A DNA stretch of 64,000 bases from Eubacteriaceae bacterium. Lineage in GTDB: Bacteria > Bacillota > Clostridia > Lachnospirales > Lachnospiraceae. The DNA is taken from positions 236,637-300,636 of the forward strand of contig CAJSYQ010000001.1 in NCBI GenBank assembly GCA_910574015.1, read 5' to 3'. The position numbers were made by a program, and so were the translations under genes. The notes below the pieces were generated by a model, which saw only the letters and a list, made by a program, of their open reading frames with translations, ran no database searches and was not told where the DNA came from. Every line of letters begins with the position of its first letter. Position 1 is the first letter of the stretch. Of this stretch, positions 53,343-62,033 are shown piece by piece.

Positions 53343-53358
53343 CTTTTTACATAGCCGA
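53343..53358 (+). repeat. Right copy of the 16-bp direct repeat flanking the AT-rich island
   Basis: CTTTTTACATAGCCGA, identical to 52099-52114. It runs into the hairpin at 53352-53389. The ICE backbone (GC-richer sequence and the TOPRIM gene) resumes here. Confidence 0.75.
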
Positions 53359-53389
53359 GAGGTTTTCCCTACCGAAAGCCCCTCGGCTA
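53352..53389 (+). other. Leader hairpin before the TOPRIM-type gene
   Basis: TAGCCGAG pairs with CTCGGCTA around a 22-base loop. The stem is preceded by TTACA, as at the parA leader hairpin (33238-33260). It ends 30 bases before the next ATG. A shared regulator or RNA signal is possible. Confidence 0.5.
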
Positions 53390-53418
53390 ATTCTATTTTT
53401 GGAGGTGATTTTTATTGA

Positions 53419-54408
53419 ATGAGAGCATCTAAACCCTATGTACAGATTGACCCAGACGTGCTTGAGCAGGTAAGGCAGATAGACTTACTCTCCTATCTTA
53501 GAGTCTATGAGCCGAGCAACCTTGTCAAAGTCAAAGGCACGACGAACGTCTACTGTACCGCCGAACATGACAGCTTGAAGATTTCCAACGGCAAATGGTA
53601 CTGGTGGTCGAGGGGCTTCGGCGGCTATTCTGCCCTCGACTATCTGATGAAAGTCAAGGAATACGGCTTTGTGGAAGCCGTGGAAACCCTCACAGGGCAG
53701 ACGATGGCGGACTGGAAGCCGCCGCCCCCTGCCGTGAAAAAGGACGAGCCAAAGGTGCTGCTCCTGCCGCCGAAGAATAAGGACTGCGGCAGAGTGACCG
53801 AGTATCTTTTCGGGCGTGGCATTGACTATCAGCTTATTCAAGAGTGCGTTGCCGAGGGAATTATATTTGAGAGTGCCGACTACCACAACGCCGTTTTTAT
53901 CGGGAAAGATGAAAGCGGAACACCAAAATACGCCGCCTGCCGTGGCACGGTGGGGAGCTTCAAGCGAGACGCATCGGGCAGCGACAAGCGGTACTCGTTT
54001 CGGCTTTTGGCAAAAGAGCCGACCGATGCCGTGCATTTATTTGAAGCCGCCATTGATTTATTATCCTACGCCACCTATTTAAAATGCGAGGGGAAAGATT
54101 ATAAAATGGAAAATCTACTCTCCCTGTCGGGCGTATATCAGCCGAAGAAAGAGCTGAAAGAAAGCAAAATCCCCGTTGCCCTCACGACTTTTTTGGAAGC
54201 AGACCCGCAAATTAAAACTATATTTCTGCATCTGGATAAGGACAGGGCAGGTCGGCTATGTACCGCCGCCTTGAAAGAATTATTGCAGAAAGACTACCGA
54301 ATCGTTGATGAACCGCCGCCAATCGGCAAGGACTTCAACGATTTTTTAATGTCCTATCTGGGGATTGCAAGGCAGAAACCGAGCCATGAAAGGAGGGATG
54401 CCCGCTGA
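53419..54408 (+). CDS. DUF3991/TOPRIM primase-like protein
   Basis: A 329-residue protein. The N-terminus (about 15-100) resembles a primase zinc-binding-type fold: TTNVYCTAEHDSLKISNGKW, then WWSRGFGGYSALDYLM. The C-terminal TOPRIM-like part has HLFEAAIDLLSYATY, whose Glu fits the TOPRIM acidic residue, and FLHLDKDRAGR for the DxD pair. Such proteins are common next to ICE relaxases and may prime or protect transferred DNA. The ATG at 53419 is 13 bases from GGAGGT, a long spacing. Confidence 0.85.
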   Translation: MRASKPYVQIDPDVLEQVRQIDLLSYLRVYEPSNLVKVKGTTNVYCTAEHDSLKISNGKWYWWSRGFGGYSALDYLMKVKEYGFVEAVETLTGQTMADWKPPPPAVKKDEPKVLLLPPKNKDCGRVTEYLFGRGIDYQLIQECVAEGIIFESADYHNAVFIGKDESGTPKYAACRGTVGSFKRDASGSDKRYSFRLLAKEPTDAVHLFEAAIDLLSYATYLKCEGKDYKMENLLSLSGVYQPKKELKESKIPVALTTFLEADPQIKTIFLHLDKDRAGRLCTAALKELLQKDYRIVDEPPPIGKDFNDFLMSYLGIARQKPSHERRDAR

Positions 54409-54481
54409 CTGAATGAAGATTTTCAGTAAAAAATGACCGTAACCACAACAAAATTTCAGACCGAAAGGGAGGAAAGAACGA

Positions 54482-54772
54482 TTGAAAAACTATGAAGCGA
54501 CCCTTGTCGCCCACTATGCAAAGACCGTTTCCATTCATGCCGACAGCCCCGAACAGGCGGCGGAGAAGTTAAAGACTGTACTGTTTGACACCGACCTTGT
54601 GAAGTTTTCCGATGGGGATTTTGTCTGCGGCGAAGCCGAGATTAACGACCCTATGGAGGACGCAGGGGAAGAAAGCGAATCCGAGGGAGAGGATTTTGAG
54701 GACGATTGTTGTTCGGGCTGTCCGTGCTTCAGAACGGTGTGTAAAGGATGCTGTCAAGAGGGCGGGGATTAA
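54482..54772 (+). CDS. DpnD/PcfM-like protein with Cys-rich tail
   Basis: A 96-residue protein with a TTG start at 54482, following GGGAGGAAAG. The N-terminal beta-alpha part (YEATLVAHYAKTVSIHADS, PEQAAEKLKTVLFD) resembles the DpnD/PcfM family found on conjugative plasmids and ICEs. The tail is highly acidic and then Cys-rich (CCSGCPCFRTVCKGCC), so it may bind metal. The role in transfer is unknown. It lies just upstream of the candidate oriT. Confidence 0.72.
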   Translation: MKNYEATLVAHYAKTVSIHADSPEQAAEKLKTVLFDTDLVKFSDGDFVCGEAEINDPMEDAGEESESEGEDFEDDCCSGCPCFRTVCKGCCQEGGD

Positions 54773-54835
54773 AGACACGTCTTACCAAGCACTGAATTTG
54801 GTTATCCATCTGCCGATGGAAACAAAATTCGCTTG

Positions 54836-54912
54836 TTAGGGGAAAGCTCCCCTAATACCCCGTAAAAAGAACAATGCCAAAGTATACCGCCATGCCATGT
54901 GCGGCACGGCGG
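54836..54912 (+). other. Candidate origin of transfer (oriT)
   Basis: A non-coding stretch (54773-54932) directly before the mobilisation genes. It has two inverted repeats: TTAGGGGA-AAGC-TCCCCTAA (54836-54855), and CCGCC-A-TGCC paired with GGCA-C-GGCGG (54887-54912). Between them is AT-rich sequence starting TACCCCGTAAAAAG. An inverted repeat next to a short conserved nick region, upstream of MobC and a relaxase, is the usual MOBP oriT layout. The nick site itself is not known. Confidence 0.55.
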
Positions 54913-54932
54913 TCACAGAAAGGAATCCAAGA

Positions 54933-55097
54933 ATGAGTGAATTTATATATTTTATCCTCGGCGCAACGCTCGGCGGCATGGTCGGCGTGGCGTGTATGTG
55001 CGTGCTGCAGATTAACAGGCTGTCCGAGGGAAAGGGGGATTTGGATGCGGAAACGAAACGTGCAGATACTGTTCCGACTGACCGAGGAAGAAGCTGA
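54933..55097 (+). CDS. DUF3789-like small membrane protein
   Basis: A 54-residue protein. A membrane helix (FIYFILGATLGGMVGVACMC) is followed by LQINRLSEG and a charged tail. This is the pattern of the small DUF3789 proteins found beside relaxase genes in Bacillota ICEs. The ATG at 54933 follows AAAGGA. It overlaps mobC by 53 bases in another frame. Confidence 0.7.
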   Translation: MSEFIYFILGATLGGMVGVACMCVLQINRLSEGKGDLDAETKRADTVPTDRGRS

Positions 55098-55377
55098 ATA
55101 CCTCTGCTCCCTTGCAGAGAGGGCGGGGCACTCCAGACAAGCCCTGCTCCAGTCGATGGTCATGGGCTACCGCCTGTGCGAGAAGCCAGACCCAGAGTTT
55201 TATAAAATCATGCGGGAGCTGTCCGCCATCGGCAACCGCATCAACCAGCTTGCGGCAAAGGCGAACGCTTTAAACTTCGTGGACACGCCGATGCTCTACG
55301 ACGAAGCCAAACGGTGGCGGGACTTCCGTCTGGACGTGGGCAGGTGCTACCTTATTCCGAGGAAGACGTCTGGCTGA
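55045..55377 (+). CDS. mobC: MobC-family relaxosome accessory protein
   Basis: A 110-residue protein starting MRKRNVQILFRLTEEEAEYL, a ribbon-helix-helix-type DNA-binding start. It is followed by the MobC signature GNRINQLAAKANAL. It would bind oriT and help the relaxase nick. AGGGGG lies six bases before the ATG at 55045. It overlaps DUF3789 at its start, and its stop overlaps the relaxase start as TGATG. Confidence 0.9.
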   Translation: MRKRNVQILFRLTEEEAEYLCSLAERAGHSRQALLQSMVMGYRLCEKPDPEFYKIMRELSAIGNRINQLAAKANALNFVDTPMLYDEAKRWRDFRLDVGRCYLIPRKTSG

Positions 55378-56789
55378 TGGCGGTCTGCGAGATATGGGAC
55401 GTGAAAGGCAGGCTCGACCACCCCATCGACTATGCGGAGAACCCAGAAAAGACCGCCAACCCAAAATACACGGATGCGGACTTGCAGGCGATGGGCGACG
55501 TGGTGAAGTATGCCACCAACGGGGACAAGACCGAGAGGCAGTTTTTTGTCACGGGCGTAAACTGCGACCCGACTACCGCAAGGGATGAGATGATGATGGC
55601 AAAAACCCAATGGAACGATGAAAGCGAGATTGTCTGCTACCACGGTTTCCAGAGTTTTAAGGCGGGCGAGGTCACGCCAGAGATTGCCCATGAGGTCGGC
55701 GTGAAGCTGGCGGAAAAGATGTGGGGAGAAAGGTTTCAAGTAATCGTGGCGACGCATCTGAACACGGAATGCCTGCACAACCACTTTGTCGTCAACTCAG
55801 TTTCTTATATTGACGGCAGGCACTACCACGACAACAAGAAAAACCTGCGGCTGCTCCGCCAGCGTTCGGATGAATTGTGCCGTGAGTATTCCTTATCGGT
55901 CATCGAACACCCAAGCGGCAGGAAGAAGCCCTATGTCCTCTGCCAAGCCGAGAAGAACGGTCTGCCTACAAGGGACAGCGTGGCACGGCAGGCGGTGGAC
56001 GAAGCAATCTCAAAATCATTCACACTGAAAGACTTTGACCGCCAGTTGTCGGAAATGGGATACCGCATTAATTTTGACCTCAACCGAAGATACTGGACGA
56101 TTATCGGGAAAGGGTGGCAAAGACCGAAGCGGCTCTATAAGCTCGGCGAAGATTACACCAATGAAAGGATAACGGAACGCATACGGGAAAACTCCTATGC
56201 GGTCAAGTTCCAGAGTTTTTCCAAAGAGCAGCCACAGGTCAGAGTGATAAAGGTAAAAGGCACATTAAAAGACACAAAGAAAATCGGCGGCTTGCGTGGG
56301 CTGTATCTCCATTACTGCTATAAGCTCGGCATCCTGCCAAAGAAGAAACAGCAGAATTACGCAAGGCTTCACTATCTTCTAAAGGACGACTTGATGAAGA
56401 TGGAAGCCATCACCAACGAAACAAGGCTGCTCTGCCGCAACCATATTGACACAGCGGAGCAGCTTTTGTCTTATAAAGGCTCTCTGGAATCCGAGATGCA
56501 GGAGCTGACCGAACAGCGCAAGGGGCTTTATTCCCAGAGCCGCAAATCAGTCGGCAAAGAAAAAGAAGCGGTCAAGGCTCGGCTGTCGGAAATCACGGGG
56601 CGTATGAAAATACTGAGGAGGGAGGTCAGATTATGTGAGGGAATCGAAGCCCGCAGCGGCACTATCAAAGAGAAGTTGCAGACCATACGGGCAGATGAGA
56701 ACAAAGAAAAAGGAAAGGAGCTGATGAAGCATGAACACAGGCGGCGAAGCGGCGGAGCAAATCGTAAGGATGAGCTTGGAGGGATTTGA
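55377..56789 (+). CDS. MOBP-type relaxase/mobilisation nuclease
   Basis: A 470-residue relaxase that nicks oriT and leads the strand into the recipient. The N-terminal region has DYAENPEKT and VKYATNGDKTE. The histidine motif is HLNTECLHNHFVVNSVSY (about residue 125), the metal-binding signature of VirD2/MobA-like relaxases. The C-terminal half is helical and basic. I start at ATG 55377, overlapping the mobC stop by one base, rather than 63 bases earlier inside mobC. pcfB overlaps its 3' end by 59 bases. Confidence 0.92.
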   Translation: MAVCEIWDVKGRLDHPIDYAENPEKTANPKYTDADLQAMGDVVKYATNGDKTERQFFVTGVNCDPTTARDEMMMAKTQWNDESEIVCYHGFQSFKAGEVTPEIAHEVGVKLAEKMWGERFQVIVATHLNTECLHNHFVVNSVSYIDGRHYHDNKKNLRLLRQRSDELCREYSLSVIEHPSGRKKPYVLCQAEKNGLPTRDSVARQAVDEAISKSFTLKDFDRQLSEMGYRINFDLNRRYWTIIGKGWQRPKRLYKLGEDYTNERITERIRENSYAVKFQSFSKEQPQVRVIKVKGTLKDTKKIGGLRGLYLHYCYKLGILPKKKQQNYARLHYLLKDDLMKMEAITNETRLLCRNHIDTAEQLLSYKGSLESEMQELTEQRKGLYSQSRKSVGKEKEAVKARLSEITGRMKILRREVRLCEGIEARSGTIKEKLQTIRADENKEKGKELMKHEHRRRSGGANRKDELGGI

Positions 56790-57591
56790 GGTCGCAGCCA
56801 GAATCACGGGGGCGGGTGCGAAGAACATCGCCATCCTGCTCTACTCCATCTTAAAGGAAGAACAGAAAACCAAAGGAAAGGCAAGGCTCACAAATATGCT
56901 CCGCTCTGGGAAAGAATTAAAAGTCTTTACCGTAAAGAGCGGCGACTTGAAGAAGTTCACGCAGGAAGCGAAAAAATACGGCGTACTCTACTGCGTCCTC
57001 GCAGACCGTAAGAACAAAGACCCCGATGCGGAGGTGGACGTGATTGCCCGTGCGGAGGACGCATCGAAAATCAGCCGCATCGTGGAGCGGTTCAGCCTTG
57101 CATCGGTAGACACCGCTTCCATCGTGACCGAGGCGGAGAAATCGAAAGGGGCAAAGGGAAAGGCGAAAGATGCCAAGACCGCAGGAGAAAAAGATGCAGG
57201 GGCAAAGGACGGTCAGCCAGAGCCAGACGTCGGCGTGGAGGAAAAGGCGGAGAAAGACAAACTCATGGATGCCCTTATGGGAAAGCCCATGCAGAAAGAG
57301 GAAAACGCCCCAAACCCCTCGGTGGCAAAGACAGAAAAATCCCCTCTGTCCGAGCCTACCTTAAAGCAGCAAAGGAAGCCCGCAGAGGGGGCTACTATGG
57401 CTAAGGCGGGGAAGCCGTCAGTCAGGGAGGAACTGCGGAAGATAAAGGAGGGCAGAAAGGAGCAGGAAGCGGACGCCGCCCCTGCAAAAGAGAAATCTTC
57501 CGACAGGGCAAAGAAACCGACCGCAGGAAAGACGGAGCATAAGCAGCCCCAGAAGCGGAAACGGAAAGCAAAATCGAAAGGAGCAAGATAA
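56731..57591 (+). CDS. PcfB-like (DUF3801) transfer protein
   Basis: A 286-residue protein. The N-terminal domain (about 1-135), with EAAEQIVRMSLEGFEVAARI and YCVLADRKNKDPDAEVDV, matches the PcfB/DUF3801 family. These proteins link the relaxosome to the VirD4 coupling protein. The rest is a long, low-complexity Lys/Ala/Glu-rich tail, probably disordered. The gene overlaps the relaxase end and precedes an ArdC-like gene. Confidence 0.88.
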   Translation: MNTGGEAAEQIVRMSLEGFEVAARITGAGAKNIAILLYSILKEEQKTKGKARLTNMLRSGKELKVFTVKSGDLKKFTQEAKKYGVLYCVLADRKNKDPDAEVDVIARAEDASKISRIVERFSLASVDTASIVTEAEKSKGAKGKAKDAKTAGEKDAGAKDGQPEPDVGVEEKAEKDKLMDALMGKPMQKEENAPNPSVAKTEKSPLSEPTLKQQRKPAEGATMAKAGKPSVREELRKIKEGRKEQEADAAPAKEKSSDRAKKPTAGKTEHKQPQKRKRKAKSKGAR

Positions 57592-57593
57592 GC

Positions 57594-58454
57594 ATGAGCA
57601 TTTATGACGTATTCAGCGGCGGCAGACCTTTTAACAAAGAGGAATGGGCTGCCCAGAAACAGGAGCAGCGGAAAGCAGCCTATGAGCTGATAGACAACAC
57701 CTGCTCGGAAATGATGGCAAACGGCGACAGCTTTCGCCAGTATCTTGACGTGCAGGGGCATTTTGACCGCTACTCCGTCAACAACGCCATCTTGGTGTCG
57801 GCACAGATGCCCGAAGCGACGCAGCTTAAGGATTACGGCAGTTGGAAACAGAGCCGTGCCTATGTGGACAGGGACGCACAGAAAATCACCATCCTTGAGC
57901 CAGGGAAAGAATACGAGCGGGAGGACGGCTCAAAGGCGGTCGGCTATAACGCAAAAGTGGTCTACGACATTTCCCAGACCTCGGCAAAGGACAGGCAGCA
58001 GCCGCAGGAAGCCAAAACCATGCGGGAGCTTGTGTCGGCGATGATTGACGCAAGCCCCGTTTCCTTTGTGCCAGTGGACGACCTTGAGCTGCCTGCGTTC
58101 TACGACAGCGCACAGCAGACCATCTTCATCAAGACGGGATTGAATGAGGAACAGCTCTTTGTCAGCATGGCAAAGGAAGTGTCGGCGGCGGTCTTTGACT
58201 TCAAGCATAAGGAGAGCCGTGACGCTTCAGAGTTCAAGTCGTTCTGCGTCGCCTATATGGTAAGCTCCCGCTACGGCGTGGACACAAAGGGCTTTAATTT
58301 TGACAAGCTCCCGAAAGAATTTGAGGGCATGGAAACGCAGGAATTTAAAGGGCAGCTCGGCTCGATGCGTGACGTACTCGGCGAAATCCAGTCGGATATG
58401 TATAAGAGCCTTGAAAAGAACAAGCCGCCCAAATCCAAAGAGCAGGAACGCTAA
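57594..58454 (+). CDS. ArdC-like ssDNA-binding/antirestriction protein
   Basis: A 286-residue protein. The N-terminal domain (about 25-110) has QYLDVQGHFDRYSVNNAILV and KQSRAYVDRDAQKITILEPG, the ArdC/DUF1738 layout also seen at the start of the giant helicase. The C-terminal part (about 150-260) is metallopeptidase-like in order but lacks a clear HExxH. Related proteins coat or protect incoming DNA. The start follows AAAGGAGC and is 2 bases from the pcfB stop. Confidence 0.8.
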   Translation: MSIYDVFSGGRPFNKEEWAAQKQEQRKAAYELIDNTCSEMMANGDSFRQYLDVQGHFDRYSVNNAILVSAQMPEATQLKDYGSWKQSRAYVDRDAQKITILEPGKEYEREDGSKAVGYNAKVVYDISQTSAKDRQQPQEAKTMRELVSAMIDASPVSFVPVDDLELPAFYDSAQQTIFIKTGLNEEQLFVSMAKEVSAAVFDFKHKESRDASEFKSFCVAYMVSSRYGVDTKGFNFDKLPKEFEGMETQEFKGQLGSMRDVLGEIQSDMYKSLEKNKPPKSKEQER

Positions 58455-58469
58455 TCGGAGGTGCAGACT

Positions 58470-58667
58470 ATGAAAGAAGAACGCTATCACTTGGCGTTGG
58501 ATAAATATGATAAGAATATCGTCCTCAACGCCCTCAACACCCTGCGGACACAGCAGATACAGGAGGAACGCCCCACCGAGCCTGTTGACGAGCTGATAAG
58601 CAGGGTGGCATTCGCCCCGACCAAGAAAGTAAAGGTCGCCCCGTGCAAGTGCCATGAAGAACGGTGA
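58470..58667 (+). CDS. Small conserved ICE protein, paralogue of the protein at 32981
   Basis: A 65-residue protein, MKEERYHLALDKYDKNIVLN at the start and VDELISRVAFAPTKKVKV near the end, with a short Cys/His tail. It aligns with the first ICE protein (32981-33160). AGGTG precedes the ATG. Its end overlaps the virD4 start by 14 bases, so they are translated together. The function is unknown. Confidence 0.78.
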   Translation: MKEERYHLALDKYDKNIVLNALNTLRTQQIQEERPTEPVDELISRVAFAPTKKVKVAPCKCHEER

Positions 58668-60447
58668 TGATTATAAGGCGGGCTTAATCCTCTCTTTATG
58701 CGGGCTTGTTCCTGTCGTGTGGCTTGCCCTGCTGACTGCCCCTTATGTCAGCGGCGGCATCGTGGAGATAATCGGCAACTTATCCGCAGCAATCGAGAAT
58801 CCGTTTTCCATAACGGTATGCGGGGACAGCGTAAGGACTGTCCTTATTTTCCTGCTTGCCTACGGCATGGGAATCGGCGTTTATTTCTCCACACGCAGGA
58901 ACTACCGCAAAGGGGAGGAACACGGCTCTGCTAAATGGGGCAACGCAGGCACTCTCAATAAAAAGTACCGAGATAAAGACGCATCGGAAAACAAGCTGCT
59001 GACCCAGAGCGTCCGCATCGGGCTTGACGGGAAGAAACACCGCAGGAACTTAAATATCCTCGTGGTGGGCGGCTCTGGCGCAGGAAAGACCAGATTTTTT
59101 TGTAAGCCCAACGTCATGCAGTGCAACACGTCAATGGTAATCTTAGACCCGAAAGGCGAGATTGTCCGTGACACGGGCGGGCTTCTGGAAAAGAAAGGCT
59201 ATGAGGTGCGTGTGCTTGATTTAATCAACATGCACAAAAGCCACTGCTACAACCCGTTTGTGTATCTAAGAAACGACAACGACGTGCAGAGGTTGGTAAC
59301 AAATTTATTTAAGGCGACCACGCCGAAAGGAAGCCAGTCGCAAGACCCGTTCTGGGACACGGCGGCGAGTATGCTGCTATTGTCCCTCGTGTTCTATCTG
59401 AAATACGAAGCCCCGCCAGACGAGCAGAATTTCCCGATGGTGATGGAGCTTTTAAGGGCGGGCGAGGTAAGGGAGGACGACGACAGCTATGTAAGCCCGC
59501 TTGACGAGCTGTTTGACCGCTTGGAAATGGTGAACCCAGAGCATATCGCCCTCAAATATTACCGTGACTACCACAGCGGGAGTGCCAAGACGCTAAAGAG
59601 CATCCAGATAACCCTTGCCGCAAGGCTTGAGAAGTTCAATCTGGAAAGCCTTGCATCCTTGACCGCTACGGACGAGCTGGATTTGCCGTCTTTGGGCGAG
59701 AAGAAAGTCGCACTGTTCGCACTGATACCAGACAACGACACCAGTTTCAATTTCCTTGTGTCGCTGTTATACACGCAGCTATTCCAACAGCTATTTTATC
59801 TCGCAGACCATAAATACGGCGGGAGCCTGCCCGTCCACTGCCAGTTCATTATGGATGAATTTGCGAACGTCAGTTTGCCCGATGACTTTGACAAGATACT
59901 GTCAGTTATGAGGTCAAGGGGCGTGTCCGTTTCGATTATCCTGCAAAATCTGGCACAGCTTAAAGCCCTGTTTGAGAAACAGTGGGAAAGCATTGTCGGA
60001 AACGCCGACGAGTTCCTCTACCTGGGCGGCAACGAGCAGAGTACCCATAAGTTTGTAAGTGAGCTTCTTGGAAAAGCCACGATAGACACGAACACCTACG
60101 GGAAAAGCTCTGGGCGGAGCGGCAATTATTCCACCAACTACCAGATTTCGGGGCGTGAGCTTTTAACACCAGACGAGGTGCGTATGCTAGACAACCGCTA
60201 CGCACTTCTTTTTGTGCGTGGGGAACGCCCCGTCATGGATTTGAAGTACGACATTTTGAAACACCCGAACGTGAAACTGACCGCCGACGGCGGGAAGCCG
60301 CCGTATATCCACGGCGAGCCGACGCAGGCGGTCGCAACCTTTGTGTTTGGCGGGGATATTCCAAAAGACGCTGTTGCGCTTAATCCTGTCAGCACTTCCT
60401 ATGAGCTTCTGTCCGATGAGGACTTGGAAGAAATATTCAATTTATAA
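58654..60447 (+). CDS. VirD4/TraG-family coupling protein
   Basis: A 597-residue membrane ATPase that carries the relaxase-DNA complex to the secretion channel. Two membrane helices are near the N-terminus (about 9-30 and 55-78). The Walker A motif is VGGSGAGKTRFF (about 139). The Walker B region is FIMDEFANVSLP (about 396). A conserved LPDDFDKILSVMRSRG helix follows. The length is normal for ICE coupling proteins. It overlaps the small upstream gene and has no strong ribosome site, so translation is likely coupled. Confidence 0.95.
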   Translation: MKNGDDYKAGLILSLCGLVPVVWLALLTAPYVSGGIVEIIGNLSAAIENPFSITVCGDSVRTVLIFLLAYGMGIGVYFSTRRNYRKGEEHGSAKWGNAGTLNKKYRDKDASENKLLTQSVRIGLDGKKHRRNLNILVVGGSGAGKTRFFCKPNVMQCNTSMVILDPKGEIVRDTGGLLEKKGYEVRVLDLINMHKSHCYNPFVYLRNDNDVQRLVTNLFKATTPKGSQSQDPFWDTAASMLLLSLVFYLKYEAPPDEQNFPMVMELLRAGEVREDDDSYVSPLDELFDRLEMVNPEHIALKYYRDYHSGSAKTLKSIQITLAARLEKFNLESLASLTATDELDLPSLGEKKVALFALIPDNDTSFNFLVSLLYTQLFQQLFYLADHKYGGSLPVHCQFIMDEFANVSLPDDFDKILSVMRSRGVSVSIILQNLAQLKALFEKQWESIVGNADEFLYLGGNEQSTHKFVSELLGKATIDTNTYGKSSGRSGNYSTNYQISGRELLTPDEVRMLDNRYALLFVRGERPVMDLKYDILKHPNVKLTADGGKPPYIHGEPTQAVATFVFGGDIPKDAVALNPVSTSYELLSDEDLEEIFNL

Positions 60448-60461
60448 GGAGGATTTACCCT

Positions 60462-60827
60462 ATGAAACTTTTTCAGAAAAACGAGAACAACCAGAACAAA
60501 GCAACCCAGAAACTGCCGATGACAGGCAAGGTAAAAAGAGGTTTCCGATGCTACTGCGTGGCGGTACTGGCTGCGGCTTTGATGCTTGGAACGTCCATGA
60601 CCGCCTTTGCCGCCAATGACCCGATTGCCGTTGTCAACAACCTCTCCAATTTCATCTTCGGTCTGATACGGGCGGTCGGGATGATTATGCTCGGTTTCGG
60701 CATCGTGCAGGTCGGCTTGTCGCTGAAATCCCACGACCCGTCCCAGAGGGCGAACGGCTTCCTCACGCTGGCGGGCGGCGTTGTGATTACCTTTGCAAAG
60801 GAGATTTTGACCCTCATCACAGGCTAA
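60462..60827 (+). CDS. Maff2/VirB2-like small membrane protein
   Basis: A 121-residue protein. A long N-terminal signal-like segment (about 1-50, ending TSMTAFAAND) is followed by two hydrophobic helices (FIFGLIRAVGMIMLGFGIVQ; GGVVITFAKEILTLITG). It sits directly after virD4, where Maff2 or VirB2-type pilin-like proteins lie in this element family. It is longer than usual Maff2 proteins. The start follows AAGGAGG. Confidence 0.82.
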   Translation: MKLFQKNENNQNKATQKLPMTGKVKRGFRCYCVAVLAAALMLGTSMTAFAANDPIAVVNNLSNFIFGLIRAVGMIMLGFGIVQVGLSLKSHDPSQRANGFLTLAGGVVITFAKEILTLITG

Positions 60828-60870
60828 TCCAAAACAGACTGAAATAACAGACTGACACAAGACAGGATAA

Positions 60871-60902
60871 CGGGGCAGATCCGCTCTTCGGGACTTGCCC
60901 CG
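60871..60902 (+). other. Hairpin between the Maff2-like and VirB6-like genes
   Basis: CGGGGCA pairs with TGCCCCG, with a further inner CCG/CGG stem. It is not followed by a good T-tract. It may tune expression between the abundant small pilin-like gene and the VirB6 gene. Confidence 0.45.
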
Positions 60903-60932
60903 CTATCAAATTTTAAGAACGGAGGTGGTCGA

Positions 60933-61769
60933 ATGTCAGACAACTGGGTAGTCCAGAACTTGGAGAACGCCCTTGACACATGGAATGAAAAGTTAGCCGA
61001 GATATGGCAGCTCATCACCCAATCCCCCGAAACCTTTAAGGGCGGTGCGATATGGAAAGTCATCGTTGACATCCACGGGGCGTTGCAAGCTATCGGGCTT
61101 GCCCTGCTCGTGCTGTTCTTTGTCGTGGGCGTGATGCGTACCTGCGGCGACTTCGCAAGCGTGAAGAAGCCCGAACACGCCTTGAAGCTGTTCATCCGCT
61201 TCGCCCTTGCGAAAGGTGCGGTCACTTACGGCTTGGAGCTGATGATCGCTCTGTTTAAAATCGTGCAGGGCGTGATTTCCGCCATTATGAAAGCCGCAGG
61301 CTTTGGCTCGGCGCAAAAGACCGTCTTGCCGCAGGAGATTGTGACAGCCGTGGAGGACTGCGGCTTTTTCGAGAGCATCCCCTTATGGGCAGTCACGCTG
61401 ATAGGCGGGCTGTTTATCACGGTATTGTCGTTCATTATGATAATGTCGGTGTATGGGAGATTTTTCAAGCTATATTTATATACCGCCATCGCCCCCGTGC
61501 CGCTGTCCTCGTTTGCAGGAGAGCCGAGCCAGAGCGTGGGAAAGAGCTTCATCAAGAGCTACTCCGCCGTGTGCCTTGAGGGGGCAATCATCGTGCTTGC
61601 CTGCATCATCTTCTCGGTGTTTGCGGCGTCCCCGCCCGCAGTCAACCCCGATGCGGCGGCGGTCACGATGGTATGGGGCTATATCGGGGAATTGGTATTC
61701 AATATGCTCGTCCTTGTCGGTGCGGTCAAAATGGCAGACCGTGTGGTAAGGGAAATGATGGGCTTGTAA
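60933..61769 (+). CDS. VirB6/TrbL-like channel protein
   Basis: A 278-residue membrane protein with about five to six hydrophobic helices (for example GLALLVLFFVVGVMR, LIGGLFITVLSFIMIMS, CLEGAIIVLACIIFSVF). The helix pattern and position before PrgI and VirB4 fit the VirB6-like channel component. The start follows GGAGGTGG. It probably forms the inner-membrane path for DNA. Confidence 0.85.
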   Translation: MSDNWVVQNLENALDTWNEKLAEIWQLITQSPETFKGGAIWKVIVDIHGALQAIGLALLVLFFVVGVMRTCGDFASVKKPEHALKLFIRFALAKGAVTYGLELMIALFKIVQGVISAIMKAAGFGSAQKTVLPQEIVTAVEDCGFFESIPLWAVTLIGGLFITVLSFIMIMSVYGRFFKLYLYTAIAPVPLSSFAGEPSQSVGKSFIKSYSAVCLEGAIIVLACIIFSVFAASPPAVNPDAAAVTMVWGYIGELVFNMLVLVGAVKMADRVVREMMGL

Positions 61770-61795
61770 TTATCCAACAGGAAAGGAAAATTGAA

Positions 61796-62032
61796 ATGAA
61801 AAAAGAAACGAAGTATTGCCAGAATTATGATATCCATTTGTTAAATGGAGAAGTCATCGGGGCTTCTGAAGCCTATGACCTGCCTGCGGAAAAAGGGCTG
61901 GTCGGAAAATTTGAAAAAGCTGACGATAACGAGATATTTGAAATCGGGGATGCCATTTCTGGATTTGCATATATCCCAAAACGCAGCATCCTCTTTATTT
62001 CGACGGGGGATGTCGGGGAGGAGGGGTGCTGA
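61796..62032 (+). CDS. Small conserved ICE protein
   Basis: A 78-residue protein (MKKETKYCQNYDIHLLNGE; YDLPAEKGLVGKFEKADDNE; SGFAYIPKRSILFISTG). It is beta-rich and soluble with no catalytic motif. GGAAAGG precedes the ATG. It sits within the secretion block and ends one base before prgI, so it is co-translated, but its job is unknown. Confidence 0.72.
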   Translation: MKKETKYCQNYDIHLLNGEVIGASEAYDLPAEKGLVGKFEKADDNEIFEIGDAISGFAYIPKRSILFISTGDVGEEGC

Positions 62033-62033
62033 T

